Of a DNA stretch of 64,000 nucleotides, positions 1 through 11,985 are shown one piece after another; positions within the stretch are counted from its first letter, which is position 1, and each line of letters starts with the position of its first letter. The position numbers were made by a program, and so were the translations under genes. Where the stretch lies: positions 69,980,692 through 70,044,691 of the forward strand of contig OY987299.1 in the NCBI GenBank assembly GCA_963920635.1, written 5' to 3'. The notes under the pieces were generated by a model. The model made no database searches. It was given only the letters and a program-made list of their open reading frames with translations, and had not been told where the DNA came from. The stretch comes from Pseudeuparius sepicola. Its lineage: Eukaryota > Arthropoda > Insecta > Coleoptera > Anthribidae.

Positions 1-348
1 ATACAGGGTGACACAAAAAAGAATACAACAAAACGTTTTACAATCGATGCAACTTCCCAAAAATCGATATTTCAACATTCTGTAACTTTCAAACGAGTGA
101 CACAAATATATGACATTTTCGGTATCGGAAAAAATCGTGGATTTCAAAAATATAAAAATATACAGGGCGTTTCCATAAAAAACTACAAGTTTGGTTTGCC
201 CTACGTTTTGTGACACCCTGTATAAAAACGGTTGACATTTATATGACTATATAAAATTACCCACAACTTTCATTTGAAACGTTTTTCTATCTTGAACAAT
301 TAAAAAGTTAAGGGGGGTGGGATTCTTCCTTGACACACCCTGTATATA
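1..348. repeat. fragment of an ACAGGGTG-ended repeat element
   Basis: The window opens with ACAGGGTGACAC, and imperfect inverse forms (GACACCCTGTA near 211 and 337) occur downstream. ACAGGGTG/CACCCTGT ends recur through the window (7612, 8185, 35095, 35361). This looks like the edge of a non-autonomous element or MITE; the family is not identified and the left boundary lies outside the window. Confidence 0.4.
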
Positions 349-788
349 GACATTGTAGGTCTCAGCAAACTAAATCTTGTTTTAGTTGTGGTACACAAGG
401 TGTGGCCCTGAATGTTTTAAGTTTAGGACAAGAAAACGAGCCAAGCACCAGTGGCACTCAGTCGATAGCTGTCGCTGGTCAAAATGGCCAACAAAACAAA
501 GCAAAAAAGCCCAATCCAACTTCCGCTTAAACTCACCTGAGTGGAAACGTTGTTAAGAATTTTTATAAACAAGCTTATGTAAATATTAAAGCCGTTTTTA
601 TTCAAAAAGACAATGGCAACAGTTGCTATTTACCTATCTCGATTTTTAATGGCACACTTATCGCACTCAAAGACGGAGGCACAAATTTTTCTATTTTAGG
701 ATCCTCAGCCCTTCTACTCCGCAAAAAGTGTAATGTCAAAGTACATTCCGATCCCTCAGTAATTGCCGTATATCGTCACATAATCTAA
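330..788 (+). pseudogene. decayed retroelement gag-protease remnant
   Basis: One reading frame runs through this stretch with a single in-frame TAA at 528-530. The first part has a degenerate zinc-knuckle-like CFSCGTQG (gag nucleocapsid type, later His and Cys lost). About 35 codons after the stop, a segment reading ALKDGGTNFSILG resembles a retroviral aspartic protease active-site loop whose usual Asp-Thr/Ser-Gly is damaged. No reverse transcriptase can be read downstream. I infer a small remnant of an LTR retroelement. The identification rests on two weak motifs in the right order and spacing, so it is tentative. Confidence 0.33.
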
Positions 789-3700
789 CTAAGAGACATA
801 CATTTTTAGAAGTTCCACAGGTACAACCTGACATAATTTTGTATTAAGAGTAGATTAGGTACGCTAACTCTTCAGATTTGCCAATTTTTCTAATTTACCG
901 TCACAGTCAAAAGAAAATAGTTCTCAGTACAGTTGTAGTTGTTTAACCAAAGGTTCCAAATCAAAAGTTAAAAAACATTCATTCAATTAATGATCTATCG
1001 TGTACAGAACAAGCTACTCTGAATAATGTTAACTTGTTTAAGTGCATGGAAGGCAATAGAACCGAGGCAACGTCATAAACTCACGACTGAAACGTATAGG
1101 TACCAAAATTCAAAATATGAATTTGGTAATTATTATGGGAAGGCGCGATTGAATTTCCCAAACTACGCGGTGCGCGGTTCTCCAGCCGTCTTAGCCGATG
1201 CCGCTACGGGCGGCCTGAGCGGTCGAATCTAGCTTAAGCCATACGTCTGCTACGAGAGCGAAAATTCAGAAAAAATGATGTCTATGTAAGTGTGTGACTA
1301 AAGACAAATGTACATTATTCACTTTGGATGCACACTAACACTTATAACAAACCGTGGTTTGCTATAGTTGGGTCTGTTCAATAAAATCCTGTTACCTTAT
1401 TACAATATAATTTATTGATCACAATTTTTGAGAGATGTTACAATTTTGATTGGACAACTTTTAAGTGATAACAGTATAAAATGAATCAACTTTAGAATAA
1501 AGTTAAATTTGAGCAACCATTTAAATACAATAAACTAGAAAATAGAGTTAAATTTTTAGTTAGAAATTGAAAGTTAAATTTTAGTTAAAAATTGGTTTGA
1601 GAACAAATAAAAGATCAAATTGGCTTTACAAATAAACTGACTGTTCAGCTTCGATTATGATTCACTCAGATCTTCTCAGGTGTTTTTCGTCGAAGTAGAG
1701 CTGACCAGGAGTCAACACCTATGCCAACGCAACTCCTCTCGATTGCTACGCAACTCTCGTTACGTTGTTCGTCGTCAGAGGGCTGTGGTCGTAGCGTCCT
1801 CAGAGATGGTGTGCAAGCATGAACAGCATTAGACAAGGTCTAAGCCTTTTACAAAAATTAATAAACCACTAGGTTACGATTAATATTTAAAATTGAATTT
1901 TGATATCAAAGTTATTTAATATTGACAAATAACGATAAAAATAAAATGTTTAGAACTATACTAAACTAAGGGGAACTATGCATAGTTTTTTAAATTTTAA
2001 GATATGATGGATCAACTGACCGGAATAGCAAAGTGCTTAATTAAAATTAAAAATTTTGAGAATGCTCCAGCCCGAATTTTGAAATTTAAGATATTTTAAA
2101 TCAAACTTAACACGAAGAATTTATTTGAGACTTGAACGGTAAGTACGGAATTTAAGAAAATTGATAAAACTAAAGTTGATATGAATTTACTAGAAAAGTG
2201 AAGATATCGGTGTCAGATTTATTTGAGTGGCCCGGTACCACAGAATCGAGACCTAACCCGAAAACTAAATGTGACTAACGTGACCAACACTTGAAAATAT
2301 TCAATAAGATAACAACCGCAAGATGGTGGGTATTCAAAGAAAGACAGTGCTATGTTTTTGAATCAGAGATGGCCGTGGCCTTAGACAAAATGAGTCTTTC
2401 AAAAAAACAGCACGTCAAAAAAACGCTACAGGTGAGTAGTAAAGTCGCTAAACTAAAGCAAAAATCAAAGAAATTACTCACCTGTAGGGTTTTCCAGAAG
2501 AAACAGCCACCACCTGCTCGGTGTGTCCCGCGTTTCATCAGCTAGGCAGCCAAAAAAGGAAATGCCTCGTGCAAGCGTCGCTGCCTCACGACGCCGTGGA
2601 CATAGAAAACAGAAAAACCCAAAAATATTAGTCGCACCAAGTCAATCCCCGATATAAAAATACAAAACCACTCAAATAAATCACCGATGGCAAAAATTGG
2701 GCGAGAATGTCGAAAATTTGGCGGGAAATGGGCAGATGCCTCTCCGAACTTAATACAAGCGAAGGCGGGAGCAAACTCGTCGTAAGGTCGGACCCTCCCG
2801 GCTGGTGGCCGGTAGGACCTACGTCATCCCTCCGCTCTCGACCAATCCAGTTTTAGCATGAAACGTATTTAATAAAGTAAACAGTGTTTATGTTCAAATT
2901 ATGCATCAACAGAACCGAAAAATTGAGTAATTCATAATACAGATTTTAGATACATACCTGCTGATAGGTAAACACACTTTAATTAAAACAGATTAACTAT
3001 CAAGTAAATTTCCACAAATATTCTACCTAACTATATTTTTATTAACATTAAAGATAAGTACACGTAAGTATAAGTAGAAGTTTCCGTTACACATTTCTTA
3101 TTTCTCAGTCTCCGGCCGGGACCGGCCCCGCGGGCGGCGCGGCGAAGGCCAGGTGGGGCTATCCCGGGCTCGTCCATTGATGAACACAAGGGAGGAGGAA
3201 GTCCGACTTCAAAAGTAAATTGACTAACTAGAATGACATGTCCCGATGTCCCTATTTACATATTTCCGGGGGGGGGGGTCACCTGTTACATAGGCTTTAC
3301 CTCTTTTTCACCTTGCCCGCCCGCTGCCAAAACCCACCGACCGCCATTGACCAGAGTTCACTTAATTGGGTATGTTAATCCATTTTTTCGCGAAAATTAC
3401 GCAAGTCTTTGACATATTTGAATTATCATTATGCCCATTTTTTGTTGTAGATAGTGGCTTACCTATGGGTGGGCACTACAGCATTTTTAGCGCCAACTCC
3501 TAGATTACTGACAAAAATTGAATCGCTATATGAAAATGTTATATTTAAAACTGTTTTATTCTAAAAAAATGTTGCTATCTCCAACTGTTTTCGAGAAATT
3601 TGTATTAGAACGGCCAATGCCTGATAAAACATCGCAACCACTGCAAGATTCAAATTTTACAAAAATCAACTTTTATTAATAACTGAAAAGTTTTTTGACA

Positions 3701-4202
3701 TTCATATCCTAAATCTTGCGAAGCTTTCTTAATGCACAAGGATAATGCATTTTTGGGTATTCAAACTTACTAAAAAATATACAATACCAAATCAAAACAA
3801 ATATTTGTTCAGGTTCACAGCTGATTCAGTTGTTAGTGGCCGTTTTTCTTACATGCCACGCATGTCCCATTGTTCACAATAATTACACTATTAATACACA
3901 ACTATAAACTTTATAGAGTTAAAACAAGTAAAAAGGAAATTTGATTTATGTGTATATGAAATTTGTGGATTTCGGGACAAGAAATATTGAAACATCCTCG
4001 GATACATCTATAAGATTAAAATAGATATAGCAGAAAATTAAACAGGATATTCAAAAATTAACTCGTGTTTGGTCTCGTGTCTCGAAAGACATTTGCATTG
4101 ACGCTCGCATATTTGCATATTTCTTGAAAAATCTGGCTTAACTTCTGGAGCATCAAAGAATAAAAGTAAAATTCCTATGACCATGTGTCTATTATATCTT
4201 AG
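789..4202. other. intergenic, AT-rich, no gene seen
   Basis: No convincing gene. Two GC-rich patches (about 2740-2850 and 3110-3200) and a G10 run near 3270 stand out from the AT-rich background, but none has coding structure I can defend. A dispersed repeat lies at about 1483-1752 and is listed separately. Confidence 0.5.
1483..1752 (+). repeat. dispersed repeat, related to 17856-18228
   Basis: This AT-rich segment, ending in a more GC-rich GTAGAGCTGACCA block followed by CAACTCCTCTC, is clearly related in order and wording to the insertion at 17856-18228 inside the satellite array. Two related copies, one of them a clean interruption of an array, indicate a mobile element, possibly a solo LTR or short non-autonomous element. 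Confidence 0.5.
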
Positions 4203-5153
4203 ATACAGGACGTCCAATAAGTTTACTTTTTAAAATTTAATACTGACAATATCTTCTACTTTATACCGTTGAGTGAAGGAATTCTCCTGAGGTTTTTAGT
4301 GATGCCAAACACGCCGGTGGCATCAATTTTAAAGTATATATATTGTAGGAGGCGCTAGCTTCAGTGGCATACTGCACCACATTTTTTTGTGTAAATTGTT
4401 TGCTCTCTTGTTACCTACATAATTATTTAGGTTGTAGAATATTATTTTACATAAAGAAGGTAGGTACTCTGGCTACAATTGTGAAAATTGAAATAGATTC
4501 CAGCTGAGTTATGAAGTCCCTATTAATACAATTTTTATTTTTTAACAAGTATGCTTGTATCAAACTGTTTATTTGCATTTATTTGCATGTTTCATGTCAA
4601 AATTATTGTGTTTATTTGCGGCGGTACGAAGATATTCAGAAAAATATCCTCAGAAGAATTCCAAATAATAGGATCACCTATGCTAACAGTATTTTCATCA
4701 GAAAATAACTTATATTTGTATTGACGAAAATGGGGGACATATTGAACACTTATTGTAATAATTAATAAAAATGTTAAATGTGTTGCATCCGAGGTTGCAT
4801 CTGTTTTTTTATAGGTATATTATTATTGGTTAATAATACAGGAAAGTTAAATAATGCAAATAAACCGTTTGATATAAGCGTATTCAATAAAAAATAAATA
4901 AAAATTGTATCATAACTTCATAACTTGCACTCTATTGCAAAAATCTCGAAAACTGTACATTTTTCGCAATTGTACGGGAGACAAAATTTTTTATACTAAA
5001 ATAAATATACCGCACTGAAGAACAGCGCAGCTAGCTCCCCCTATATTATATTTTAAAATTGACGCCACCAGCGTGTTTGGCATCCCCAAAAACCGAAATG
5101 TAACAAATATCAATAATATACATAATATAAAGTGAAAATGTTAACTCCCTGTA
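4203..5153. repeat. inverted-repeat element (MITE-like)
   Basis: The left arm (about 4203-4385) and right arm (about 5005-5153) are imperfect reverse complements. Shared blocks include GATGCCAAACACGC..GGTGGC and AATTTTAAA.TATA, followed inward by AGCTAGCT-like and CAGTG-containing sequence. The spacer is AT-rich with no coding content. I infer a diverged non-autonomous DNA element; exact ends and target duplication are not clear. Confidence 0.5.
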
Positions 5154-5904
5154 TGAAACTAAAGACGATATAAACCCATGGTTAATATATGGATTTTATT
5201 TTTATTTCTTGAAGTTCTGTATGTTTCAGAAATTATGCAAGGTTTTTCTGAAACACTCTGTAGATAGTTTTAACCAGTGCAAACGAATGTGATTTGGTAA
5301 AAATCATTATAGGAAATCATTCCTATAGATTTCTCATCGGGAGAGGAAGAATGATTTCGAAAAATATAACTAAAAACAGTCGCATACCATCATTTCTGGG
5401 AAGGTATGAGGGGGAAAAAATAAAAATATGTGTGCTTTTAGAATTAGGGTGGCGCACAATTAACGTTATATTTTAAGTAGCAAGCAGTTTCTTTCAGTTA
5501 ATTAAATCGATAACTTTAGTTTATTTATCGAATTTTCAATGTATTTTGCGAAACGTTCTGAATATTCGTTTTTTTTTTTTAGAAAAAAATATGCGCCAGG
5601 GATATGTAGCGTTAGTGATATTAATATATCAATTGAAGTGCATACAATACATAATTGTTTGATTCCATGGCGTGCTACAATTGAGTAAGTTTTTTTAAGT
5701 GTTAAGAGGGCACCCACTAAACCGCGGCATTTTTCCATATTATGATAAAGTAGGCTCCAAGCAATCAATTTTGTTTTTTTTTTGTGTTTTTACACAAGGC
5801 TAGCCCATCAAAAAACATTTTTTCTTTCAAAGAAAGTTCTCGGATCGGGAAAATGCATATTTGTCAAAATATTTCCATGTGGCCCTCTGTCAATAGGACA
5901 CCAT
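5154..5904. other. intergenic, nothing recognised
   Basis: AT-rich sequence with homopolymer runs; no gene, RNA or repeat structure that I can support. Confidence 0.4.
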
Positions 5905-6497
5905 GTATATGTTACGGGTAAAGTAAGGTTAACGGCTCGGTTAACGGTTAAACTTAGGTTTACCCGGGTAAACTGCGAAATACCCAAGAAGCGTGGGTAA
6001 AGTACGAAATATAACCGACATTATAGGTATTTCTGGCTTTACCCGGGTAAACCGCATTCTATCCGGTTTTGTTTGGTTAAAGTGGGGTGTAGGAATTATT
6101 GTTGCGCACGCAATAATAATTCCTACACCCCACTTTAACCAAACAAAATATACAGCTATTTCTCGCTTTACCCGGGTAAAGCCAGAAACCAAAGCGGTAG
6201 GAATTATTATTGCACGCGCAACAATAATTCCTACACCCCACTTTAACCAAACCAGTTTACTTTGCGCCGGCGCAATAATAATTCCTACCGCATTGTTTGT
6301 TGCGCGGCGCAATAATAATTCCTACACCACACTTTAACAAAAAAAAACTGATAGAACGCGGTTTACCCAGGTAAAGCCAAACGTACCTATAATGTCGGTT
6401 ATAATTCGTACTTTACCCACCCTTCTTGGGTATTTCGCAGTTTACCCGGGTAAACCTAAGTTTAACCGTTAACCTTACTTTACCCGTAACATATACA
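5905..6497. repeat. foldback palindrome element
   Basis: The segment begins TATATGTTACGGGTAAAG and ends with its reverse complement. Almost the whole 593 bp folds on itself. Nested inside are repeated TTTACCCGGGTAAA palindromes and several copies of a block reading TAGGAATTATT or its inverse, ending in CCCCACTTTAACC. Overlapping open frames here are by-products of the symmetry. I infer a foldback or MITE-type non-autonomous element. Confidence 0.7.
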
Positions 6498-7091
6498 TAA
6501 ATCGACTTCGAAATTAGGTGTCACAATAAAAAAAACAGCGTATGGGTACGCCTAGTTTTGATATCGATATGATAGATACGGTTTTCAGTGCTATCGTACA
6601 ACAAATAAGTTGAAGCATTGACTAAAGGAAGAATTAATTCGTTGACTGAAGTATTAATACGTCAATCAACGATTAATTACTCATTTACTCAATGATTGAA
6701 GTAATGATTACAGCTGACTTATTAAGTCAGAACAGAATGCACTTATTCCCAGTACTTTTTCTTGCAAAAAAGTTTGTCTTCAAGTATTTATTGATAACCA
6801 AAATTTGTTATCCCGTTCTCACCCAACAGAATGCAGTCATTCGTTGAAACTGAAAATAGTTTTTGTGGATATTTTGTATCTGCATTATTACAATTGTTTG
6901 AGCCTTGTTTGTGGAGGTTTAATAACATCGAAAAACGAAATTTCATTTTGGGTTCCCCCGTCAACTCGAATGGTTTTATGTATTGAACTAACAAGTAACA
7001 AATTTAAAATTTGTCAATTTTTGGGGTCGATGATTTCATCAGTTGAATGTGTTTCTCTTTTTTTCCATAATAAGACTGCACTGCCTGGCCG
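6498..7091. other. AT-rich region upstream of Kr-h1 coding exon
   Basis: No gene. Just before the exon there is a pyrimidine-rich tract and an AG at 7073-7074, and another AG at 7097-7098; either could be the 3' splice site of an upstream Kr-h1 intron whose 5' exons are not identified. Confidence 0.4.
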
Positions 7092-7277
7092 ATGCCAGAC
7101 ATGGTGGGTTACTACGGAGAGGTGCACCAACTGCCGCAAGTGGTGCATGCCGACGTCAAAAAGTTGGTATGTAGCCCGGACCTACCCGCACCTGAATACC
7201 CCTCAGCTACCGTTGGTGTGGAGGCAGCCCAGTGCCCCATCTGCCACAAGACTTATGCTTCAAAAGCAGCGTATCAG
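7092..7277 (+). CDS. Kr-h1: Kr-h1 coding exon a (N-terminal region and first half of zinc finger 1)
   Basis: Krüppel homolog 1, a nuclear C2H2 zinc-finger factor that is the main early responder to juvenile hormone and represses metamorphosis. This exon gives about 46 residues of N-terminal sequence and then CPICHKTYASKAAYQ, the first half of zinc finger 1. The frame ends in phase 0 at a good donor (CAG|GTAGGT), and the missing second half of the finger (AHQRSH) starts the next exon, restoring exact C-x2-C-x12-H-x3-H spacing. In-frame ATGs lie at 7092 and 7101. Possible acceptors at 7073-7074 and 7097-7098 mean the true start may be here or in an upstream exon. The splice junction is firm; the 5' end is uncertain. 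Confidence 0.85.
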
Positions 7278-8089
7278 GTAGGTGTATTGGACATCTTGTG
7301 CACCACAAACACGAATTTAAATATCGTAAATTGGAAATATACTCATCAGAAAAAATATATCTTAGCAGAAGGGTACCTTCGTGCAAAATGCTATTTTTTT
7401 TTTTGAGATAACGGCCATACAAGTATAAATCAAATCAAAATTATACCAAAAAATTATGTTCTTTTGTATACCCTGTTTTCGACATTTCATGGGAACACTC
7501 GTATACAGTTTTAAACCACAATTTTGAAATACATAATAGAACATTTGATTTTATCAAAAAACAGTCCATGTGATATGAACATGAGTTCGGAAATGCTTAA
7601 TAAAAAAGATACAGGGTGTTAAAGTTTTTTTTAAGCGGTTTCATTCTAATACAGACCTCAGAAACGAAAAGCCATACAGTATCCAGGTGTAAAATGCAAC
7701 AAAATGAACCTACTAGCATTTTGCTGTCATATCCAGTGGCGAACTTTTTTGCTCAAAATCAAATTTTTTTTTCTCGTTTGTGGCTTATAACTGGGGCAAG
7801 CTGCATCAATACATTAGACCTTGTGTAGAAAATTTGGGGTTGATCTTTCAAAGAAATTTTTAATAAAAAAAGCGCCGCACATAATAAAATATTACTATAA
7901 TAAATTTGTTCAAATCTATAGTAATATTATAAAGAGTAAAGATTTGTATTTTTTATTTTTGTTTGTAACGAATAAAGTCAAAAAATATTGGATCGATTTT
8001 AAAGATTATTTCACTAATAGAATTGTACATTATCACTGAGTAACATAGGCTATATTGTTAATCGAGTTAAATTAGAGATATAAATAAAT

Positions 8090-8846
8090 AACTGGCGGAA
8101 AAAAGGTCGAAACACTAAAGGTCGAAATTTTAAAAAATCTCGAAGACAGAAAAGGTCGAATCACAAGAGGTCGGATCACAAAAGATACAGGGTGTCCCAA
8201 AAAAATCTTAGGCCAGAAGTGAGCATCACAGTTTTTTGACTCACCCTGTATATTTTGCCGCAAAATATACATGGTGTCTCAAAAAACTGTGACGCTCACT
8301 TCTGGCCTAAGCTGAAATCAAATAAGAAGAAATCACAATAATTTTCGTTTATACAAAATAAGCTTTTCCTGCTTTTGTGTTTCGACCTTTTATTTTCGAC
8401 CTTTGGATTTTCGACTTGTTTCCGCCAATCATTATTTTCAAATTATTGGATACAAATTAGAATTATTTTTTGTCAATTCGACTGTTTGTAATTCGACACC
8501 TGTGATTCGGTCTTTTGCAGTTTTTATATTTTGTGATTCGACCTCTTGTGTTTCGACCTTTTTCCGCCAATCCACAATATTGGTGTTGCCGCGACTCATA
8601 ATTTTCAATTACTCGCTAAAAATTATAATTATTGTTTTTATCAATTCGACCTTTTGTAATTCGACCTTGTGTGATTCGACCTTTTGTGTTTCGACCTTTT
8701 GTAGTTTCGACCTTTTGCCTTTCCATATTTTTTGATTCGACCTTTTGTGATTCGACCTTTTGTAGTTTCTATATTTTGTTTTCGACATTTTGTGATTCGG
8801 TCGATTGTGATTCGACCTTTTGATTTTCGATCTTTTTTCCGCCAAC
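8090..8846. repeat. TTCGACC short-repeat element in Kr-h1 intron
   Basis: The element starts TGGCGGAAAAAAGGTCG and ends with CGATCTTTTTTCCGCCA, an inverted pair. Between them are dozens of variants of a short unit such as TTTTGTGATTCGACC, on the minus strand at the left and the plus strand at the right. Additional TTTCCGCCAA ends occur near 8420 and 8565, suggesting nested or tandem copies. Confidence 0.65.
8182..8313. repeat. nested hairpin with ACAGGGTG ends
   Basis: A near-perfect palindrome with arms of about 50 bp, CTTAGGCCAGAAGTGAGC at one end and its reverse complement at the other, around a CCG centre. It contains CACCCTGTATA and interrupts the TTCGACC repeat. It looks like a small foldback insertion. 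Confidence 0.6.
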
Positions 8847-9322
8847 CATAAATAAATATTTACCAGTGCAAAGCCGGGACAGGCCGCTAGTTTGATATAA
8901 GTAGAGGTTTTAATGATGCTGAATACAATTCTAAAATTAAATTTCTATACAAAATCGTTAATGTATTCTTATAATATATTTATCTTGAGTTCCTGTTTTA
9001 TGTTCACATTAATATTAGGTTAGAACTGGTTGAAAAAAGTATGTTTTTTAAATGCCCAAAAAAATTAAGATAGGTATATTTTTGAACTTTACTCGTACAC
9101 GAAAAGAGGTATTTCAACATTAATAACACATTTTGAGTTTGAAACGATGTAGAGACTTATCAAGAATACAATTATAAATAAAATGAATTCACATTTATGA
9201 TGTACACTGTATATTAGCGGATACTTGTATTAATTCGATTTTCGCTGCACTTTGATGAACCAGCTGCATTATTGTTGTTATAAAAAATACGGCCCGACTG
9301 AAAAGTTTTTCTTTTGTTCCAG

Positions 9323-9748
9323 GCGCACCAACGCAGCCACGCAAAAGAATCCGAAGATCCCTACCGTTGCAATATCTGTGCCAAGACCTTCGCCGTACCT
9401 GCCCGTCTAACTCGCCACTACCGCACGCATACTGGCGAAAAACCGTTCCGTTGCGAGTTCTGCAGCAAGAGCTTCAGCGTAAAAGAGAACCTGAGTGTTC
9501 ACAGGCGCATACACACCAAGGAAAGGCCCTACAAGTGCGAGGTATGTGCTAGAGCCTTCGAACACTCTGGGAAACTGCACAGGCACATGAGAATCCACAC
9601 AGGGGAGAGACCACATAAGTGTGCGGTGTGTTCCAAAACTTTCATCCAGTCGGGACAACTGGTGATACACATGAGGACGCACACGGGAGAGAAGCCCTAC
9701 GTTTGCGGAGTTTGTCAGAAGGGATTCACGTGCTCCAAACAACTTAAG
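9323..9748 (+). CDS. Kr-h1: Kr-h1 coding exon b (zinc fingers 1-6)
   Basis: The exon starts after TTGTTCCAG| with AHQRSH, completing finger 1. It encodes fingers 2-5 in full (CNICAKTF.., CEFCSKSF.., CEVCARAF.., CAVCSKTF..) joined by TGEKP-type linkers, and the first half of finger 6 (CGVCQKGFTCSKQLK). It ends in phase 0 at AAG|GTAAGG. Finger spacing is canonical and there are no stops or indels. The finger order and linkers match insect Kr-h1 rather than generic Krüppel-type proteins. The fingers form the DNA-binding domain. The 201-bp intron 9749-9949 splits finger 6. Confidence 0.93.
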
Positions 9749-9949
9749 GTAAGGGTAACGTTTCAAATAGTTAAACCAGTACCCTTGATATGAGTAGTTT
9801 CGTCTAGAATATCCTCATTATCAAATCCAGGAAGAGCAGAATCCATCGTGTGATCTTTGTAGTATCTTCCGCTTATGGAGGGTACTGGTTATATATTTTA
9901 TTAATCTAATTTTTGCGTATTTAGTCTTATTAAAACTTTTATATTATAG

Positions 9950-10606
9950 GTGCACTCTCGCACGCACACGGGAGAAAAGCCCTACAGCTGTGAGATCTGT
10001 GGCAAGGCCTTTGGCTACAACCACGTCTTGAAGCTCCACCAGGTCGCCCACTACGGTGAAAAAGTCTACAAATGCACAATCTGCAATGATACTTTCACTT
10101 CTAAGAAGAGTATGGAGGCTCACATTAAAAGCCACGCCGAAGGCGCGCCACCTACACCTCCAGCGGAGCCTTTATCAGTCACTGGAAGCGACAAAGAAAA
10201 CCTCACGGAGGCTCCGATTTATTTGAGACTTTCTCCACCTGCTCCTGGTGTGGAACTTCTTGCCGAAGCAGCCACGTCAGTTCCAGCCGCATTCTTGCGT
10301 CGTCCGTTATACTTTCCATCACCTCCAGTACCTTATACGCCGTTAACCAACGGCGATGATATAAGACGTCGTGTAGAAGCGGCGTTGGCAGTGGAAAACA
10401 TAGCGGAAGCACCTCCAACACCTCCAGAATCAACATCGCCAGTACCGTCAGTTTCGCCGCCTGTTTCACCTTCAGTATCGCTTCACCCAGAGCTGAGTTT
10501 ACCCCCAAGGAAAAGATCTAAAATGATCTTGAAATCAATGGAGGCGTCTGTGGGGCTGAGTCCAGTGCGATACAGTTCGGTCATACAGTACGCGCGGGCA
10601 TCTTAA
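9950..10606 (+). CDS. Kr-h1: Kr-h1 terminal coding exon (fingers 6-8 and C-terminal tail)
   Basis: After TTATAG| the exon begins VHSRTHTGEKP, completing finger 6, then fingers 7 (CEICGKAFGYNHVLKLHQVAH) and 8 (CTICNDTF..HIKSH), giving eight in total, the usual Kr-h1 number. A Pro/Ser/Thr-rich low-complexity tail follows, with repeated SPVPS/PPVSP segments, a basic PRKRSK patch that may act as a nuclear localisation signal, and a C-terminal SPVRYSSVIQYARAS close to the conserved end of insect Kr-h1. The TAA stop is at 10604-10606. GC content is higher than in the flanks. The gene looks intact from 7092 to here. Confidence 0.93.
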   Translation: MHSRTHTGEKPYSCEICGKAFGYNHVLKLHQVAHYGEKVYKCTICNDTFTSKKSMEAHIKSHAEGAPPTPPAEPLSVTGSDKENLTEAPIYLRLSPPAPGVELLAEAATSVPAAFLRRPLYFPSPPVPYTPLTNGDDIRRRVEAALAVENIAEAPPTPPESTSPVPSVSPPVSPSVSLHPELSLPPRKRSKMILKSMEASVGLSPVRYSSVIQYARAS

Positions 10607-11740
10607 GCTTTTTAAAAACTTTTTTGTTGTTTCTGTGATAAAAGACTGCGCGGATCAACGTCTTACCTCATGGCAGTGCCTATACGCCGGGCTAGAGGGT
10701 CATACATCTAAATAGGGCATACGTGAAAATGGAAAAGTTTTAAACAAACGGGAACGAAAAATGTGCACGGTCATTTTATGTGTATGAAATAGGTAACACG
10801 TGAAATTTAAACACTAAATGTGATATTTTCTTCATGCAAGTCTATTTTGATAACTTTTCATTTACTGAAGTTTTCCAAGTAGATAATTATTGAGACATAC
10901 CTACATTATTATGTAGAGGTAGTTCAACTCAACAGACCGTCTAACATGTTAAAGCATACCTAAAAGAACTAAACTTTTGCGGCAGCATTACCTTCTGCGG
11001 TCGACATTTAGATTTAAAATACATCAAGTGCTCGTACACCGTCAAATAATAATTATTATACATGAAAATGGTGCTTTCATTTTCGTTCATTCCTTGTAAA
11101 TACGGGTGCGCCTATGTTTTCTTTAGATGAATGGCTGGGGCCTTTGCAATATATTATGTGTGTCGGACCGCTTGTTATTATAGTAGTTTTTATAATTTGC
11201 GTCGTACTCTTTTTTAGTATTTAAACGTTCTGTTCAGCGATATGAATTTCGGGGTGTGAAGGAACGTGGTAGTCGTGTTTTATATAATTCTTTCACTTTT
11301 AGATTAGGTATTGAATGTTTTTTCGTAATCGTATAACTTTGAGAAAGTGTACTGTAATACTAAGTCTGAGCCAGATTGGTTTTCCCTGTCGGAACCAGTG
11401 GTATAAATTATTATTGTATTCCCTAATAATATTATCATCGACAAAGTTATTTGTGTTTGTATGAGCATCGCAAAAATCGAAAAATATATGCATTATATTA
11501 ACACCATTTGTATTATTTATCTATATTTTCCTCATCATATATTTTGTCCAATAAGAATAATAGTAATATAATAATAATTATTATTATACAGGGTTATTTA
11601 TTCATAAATACATTAATTTTAACTACGTCATCAGGAAAGTACATATATGCCGAAAACGCAAAAAATTTTTTTATTGCATGTTTAAATAATAGGGCAATTT
11701 TACGAAGGCGTAGAGGGGCCACGCTTGTAAATTCTTCTAG
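10607..11740 (+). other. Kr-h1 3' untranslated region and downstream DNA
   Basis: No further coding sequence. The first part is presumably Kr-h1 3' UTR, but no canonical AATAAA is evident close to the stop, so the transcript end cannot be placed. Short AT microsatellites occur at 11545-11590. Confidence 0.45.
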
Positions 11741-11985
11741 TATTCACACTTTAAACTCTGAATTCACACTTCAAAGTCTGAATTCACACTTCAAAGTCTG
11801 AATTTAGAGTTTAAAGTCTGAATTCACACTTCAGAGTCTGAATTCACACTTTAAACTCTGAATTCACACTTCAAAGGCTGAATTCAGACTTTAAACTCTG
11901 AATTCACACTTTAAAGTCTGAATTCACACTTTAAAGTCTGAATTCAGACTTTGAAGTGTGAATTCAGACTTTAAAGTCTGAATTC
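11741..11985. repeat. 20-bp tandem repeat (GAATTCACACTTTAAAGTCT type)
   Basis: About twelve head-to-tail copies of a 20-bp unit, each beginning with GAATTC and followed by ACACTTYAAASTCT or AGACTTTAAASTCT. Several variants are internally palindromic (AGACTTTAAAGTCT), so the array can fold. It abuts the left side of the large foldback satellite structure. Confidence 0.85.

Larger units (their letters stand above)
7278..9322 (+). other. Kr-h1 intron, repeat-rich
   Basis: This 2,045-bp intron runs from GTAGGT to TTGTTCCAG. It holds an ACAGGGTGTTAAAG repeat end near 7612, the TTCGACC-repeat element at 8090-8846 with a nested hairpin, and otherwise AT-rich DNA. No other gene is seen in it. Confidence 0.75.

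Noticed and set aside
3110..3200. Ribosomal RNA fragment (GC-rich CCGGCC stretch)
   Set aside because: No recognisable rRNA core motif could be found; only composition is suggestive.
5941..6337. Overlapping frames of 114 and 123 codons on opposite strands
   Set aside because: They arise from the palindrome and encode repeats of the same peptide pieces.
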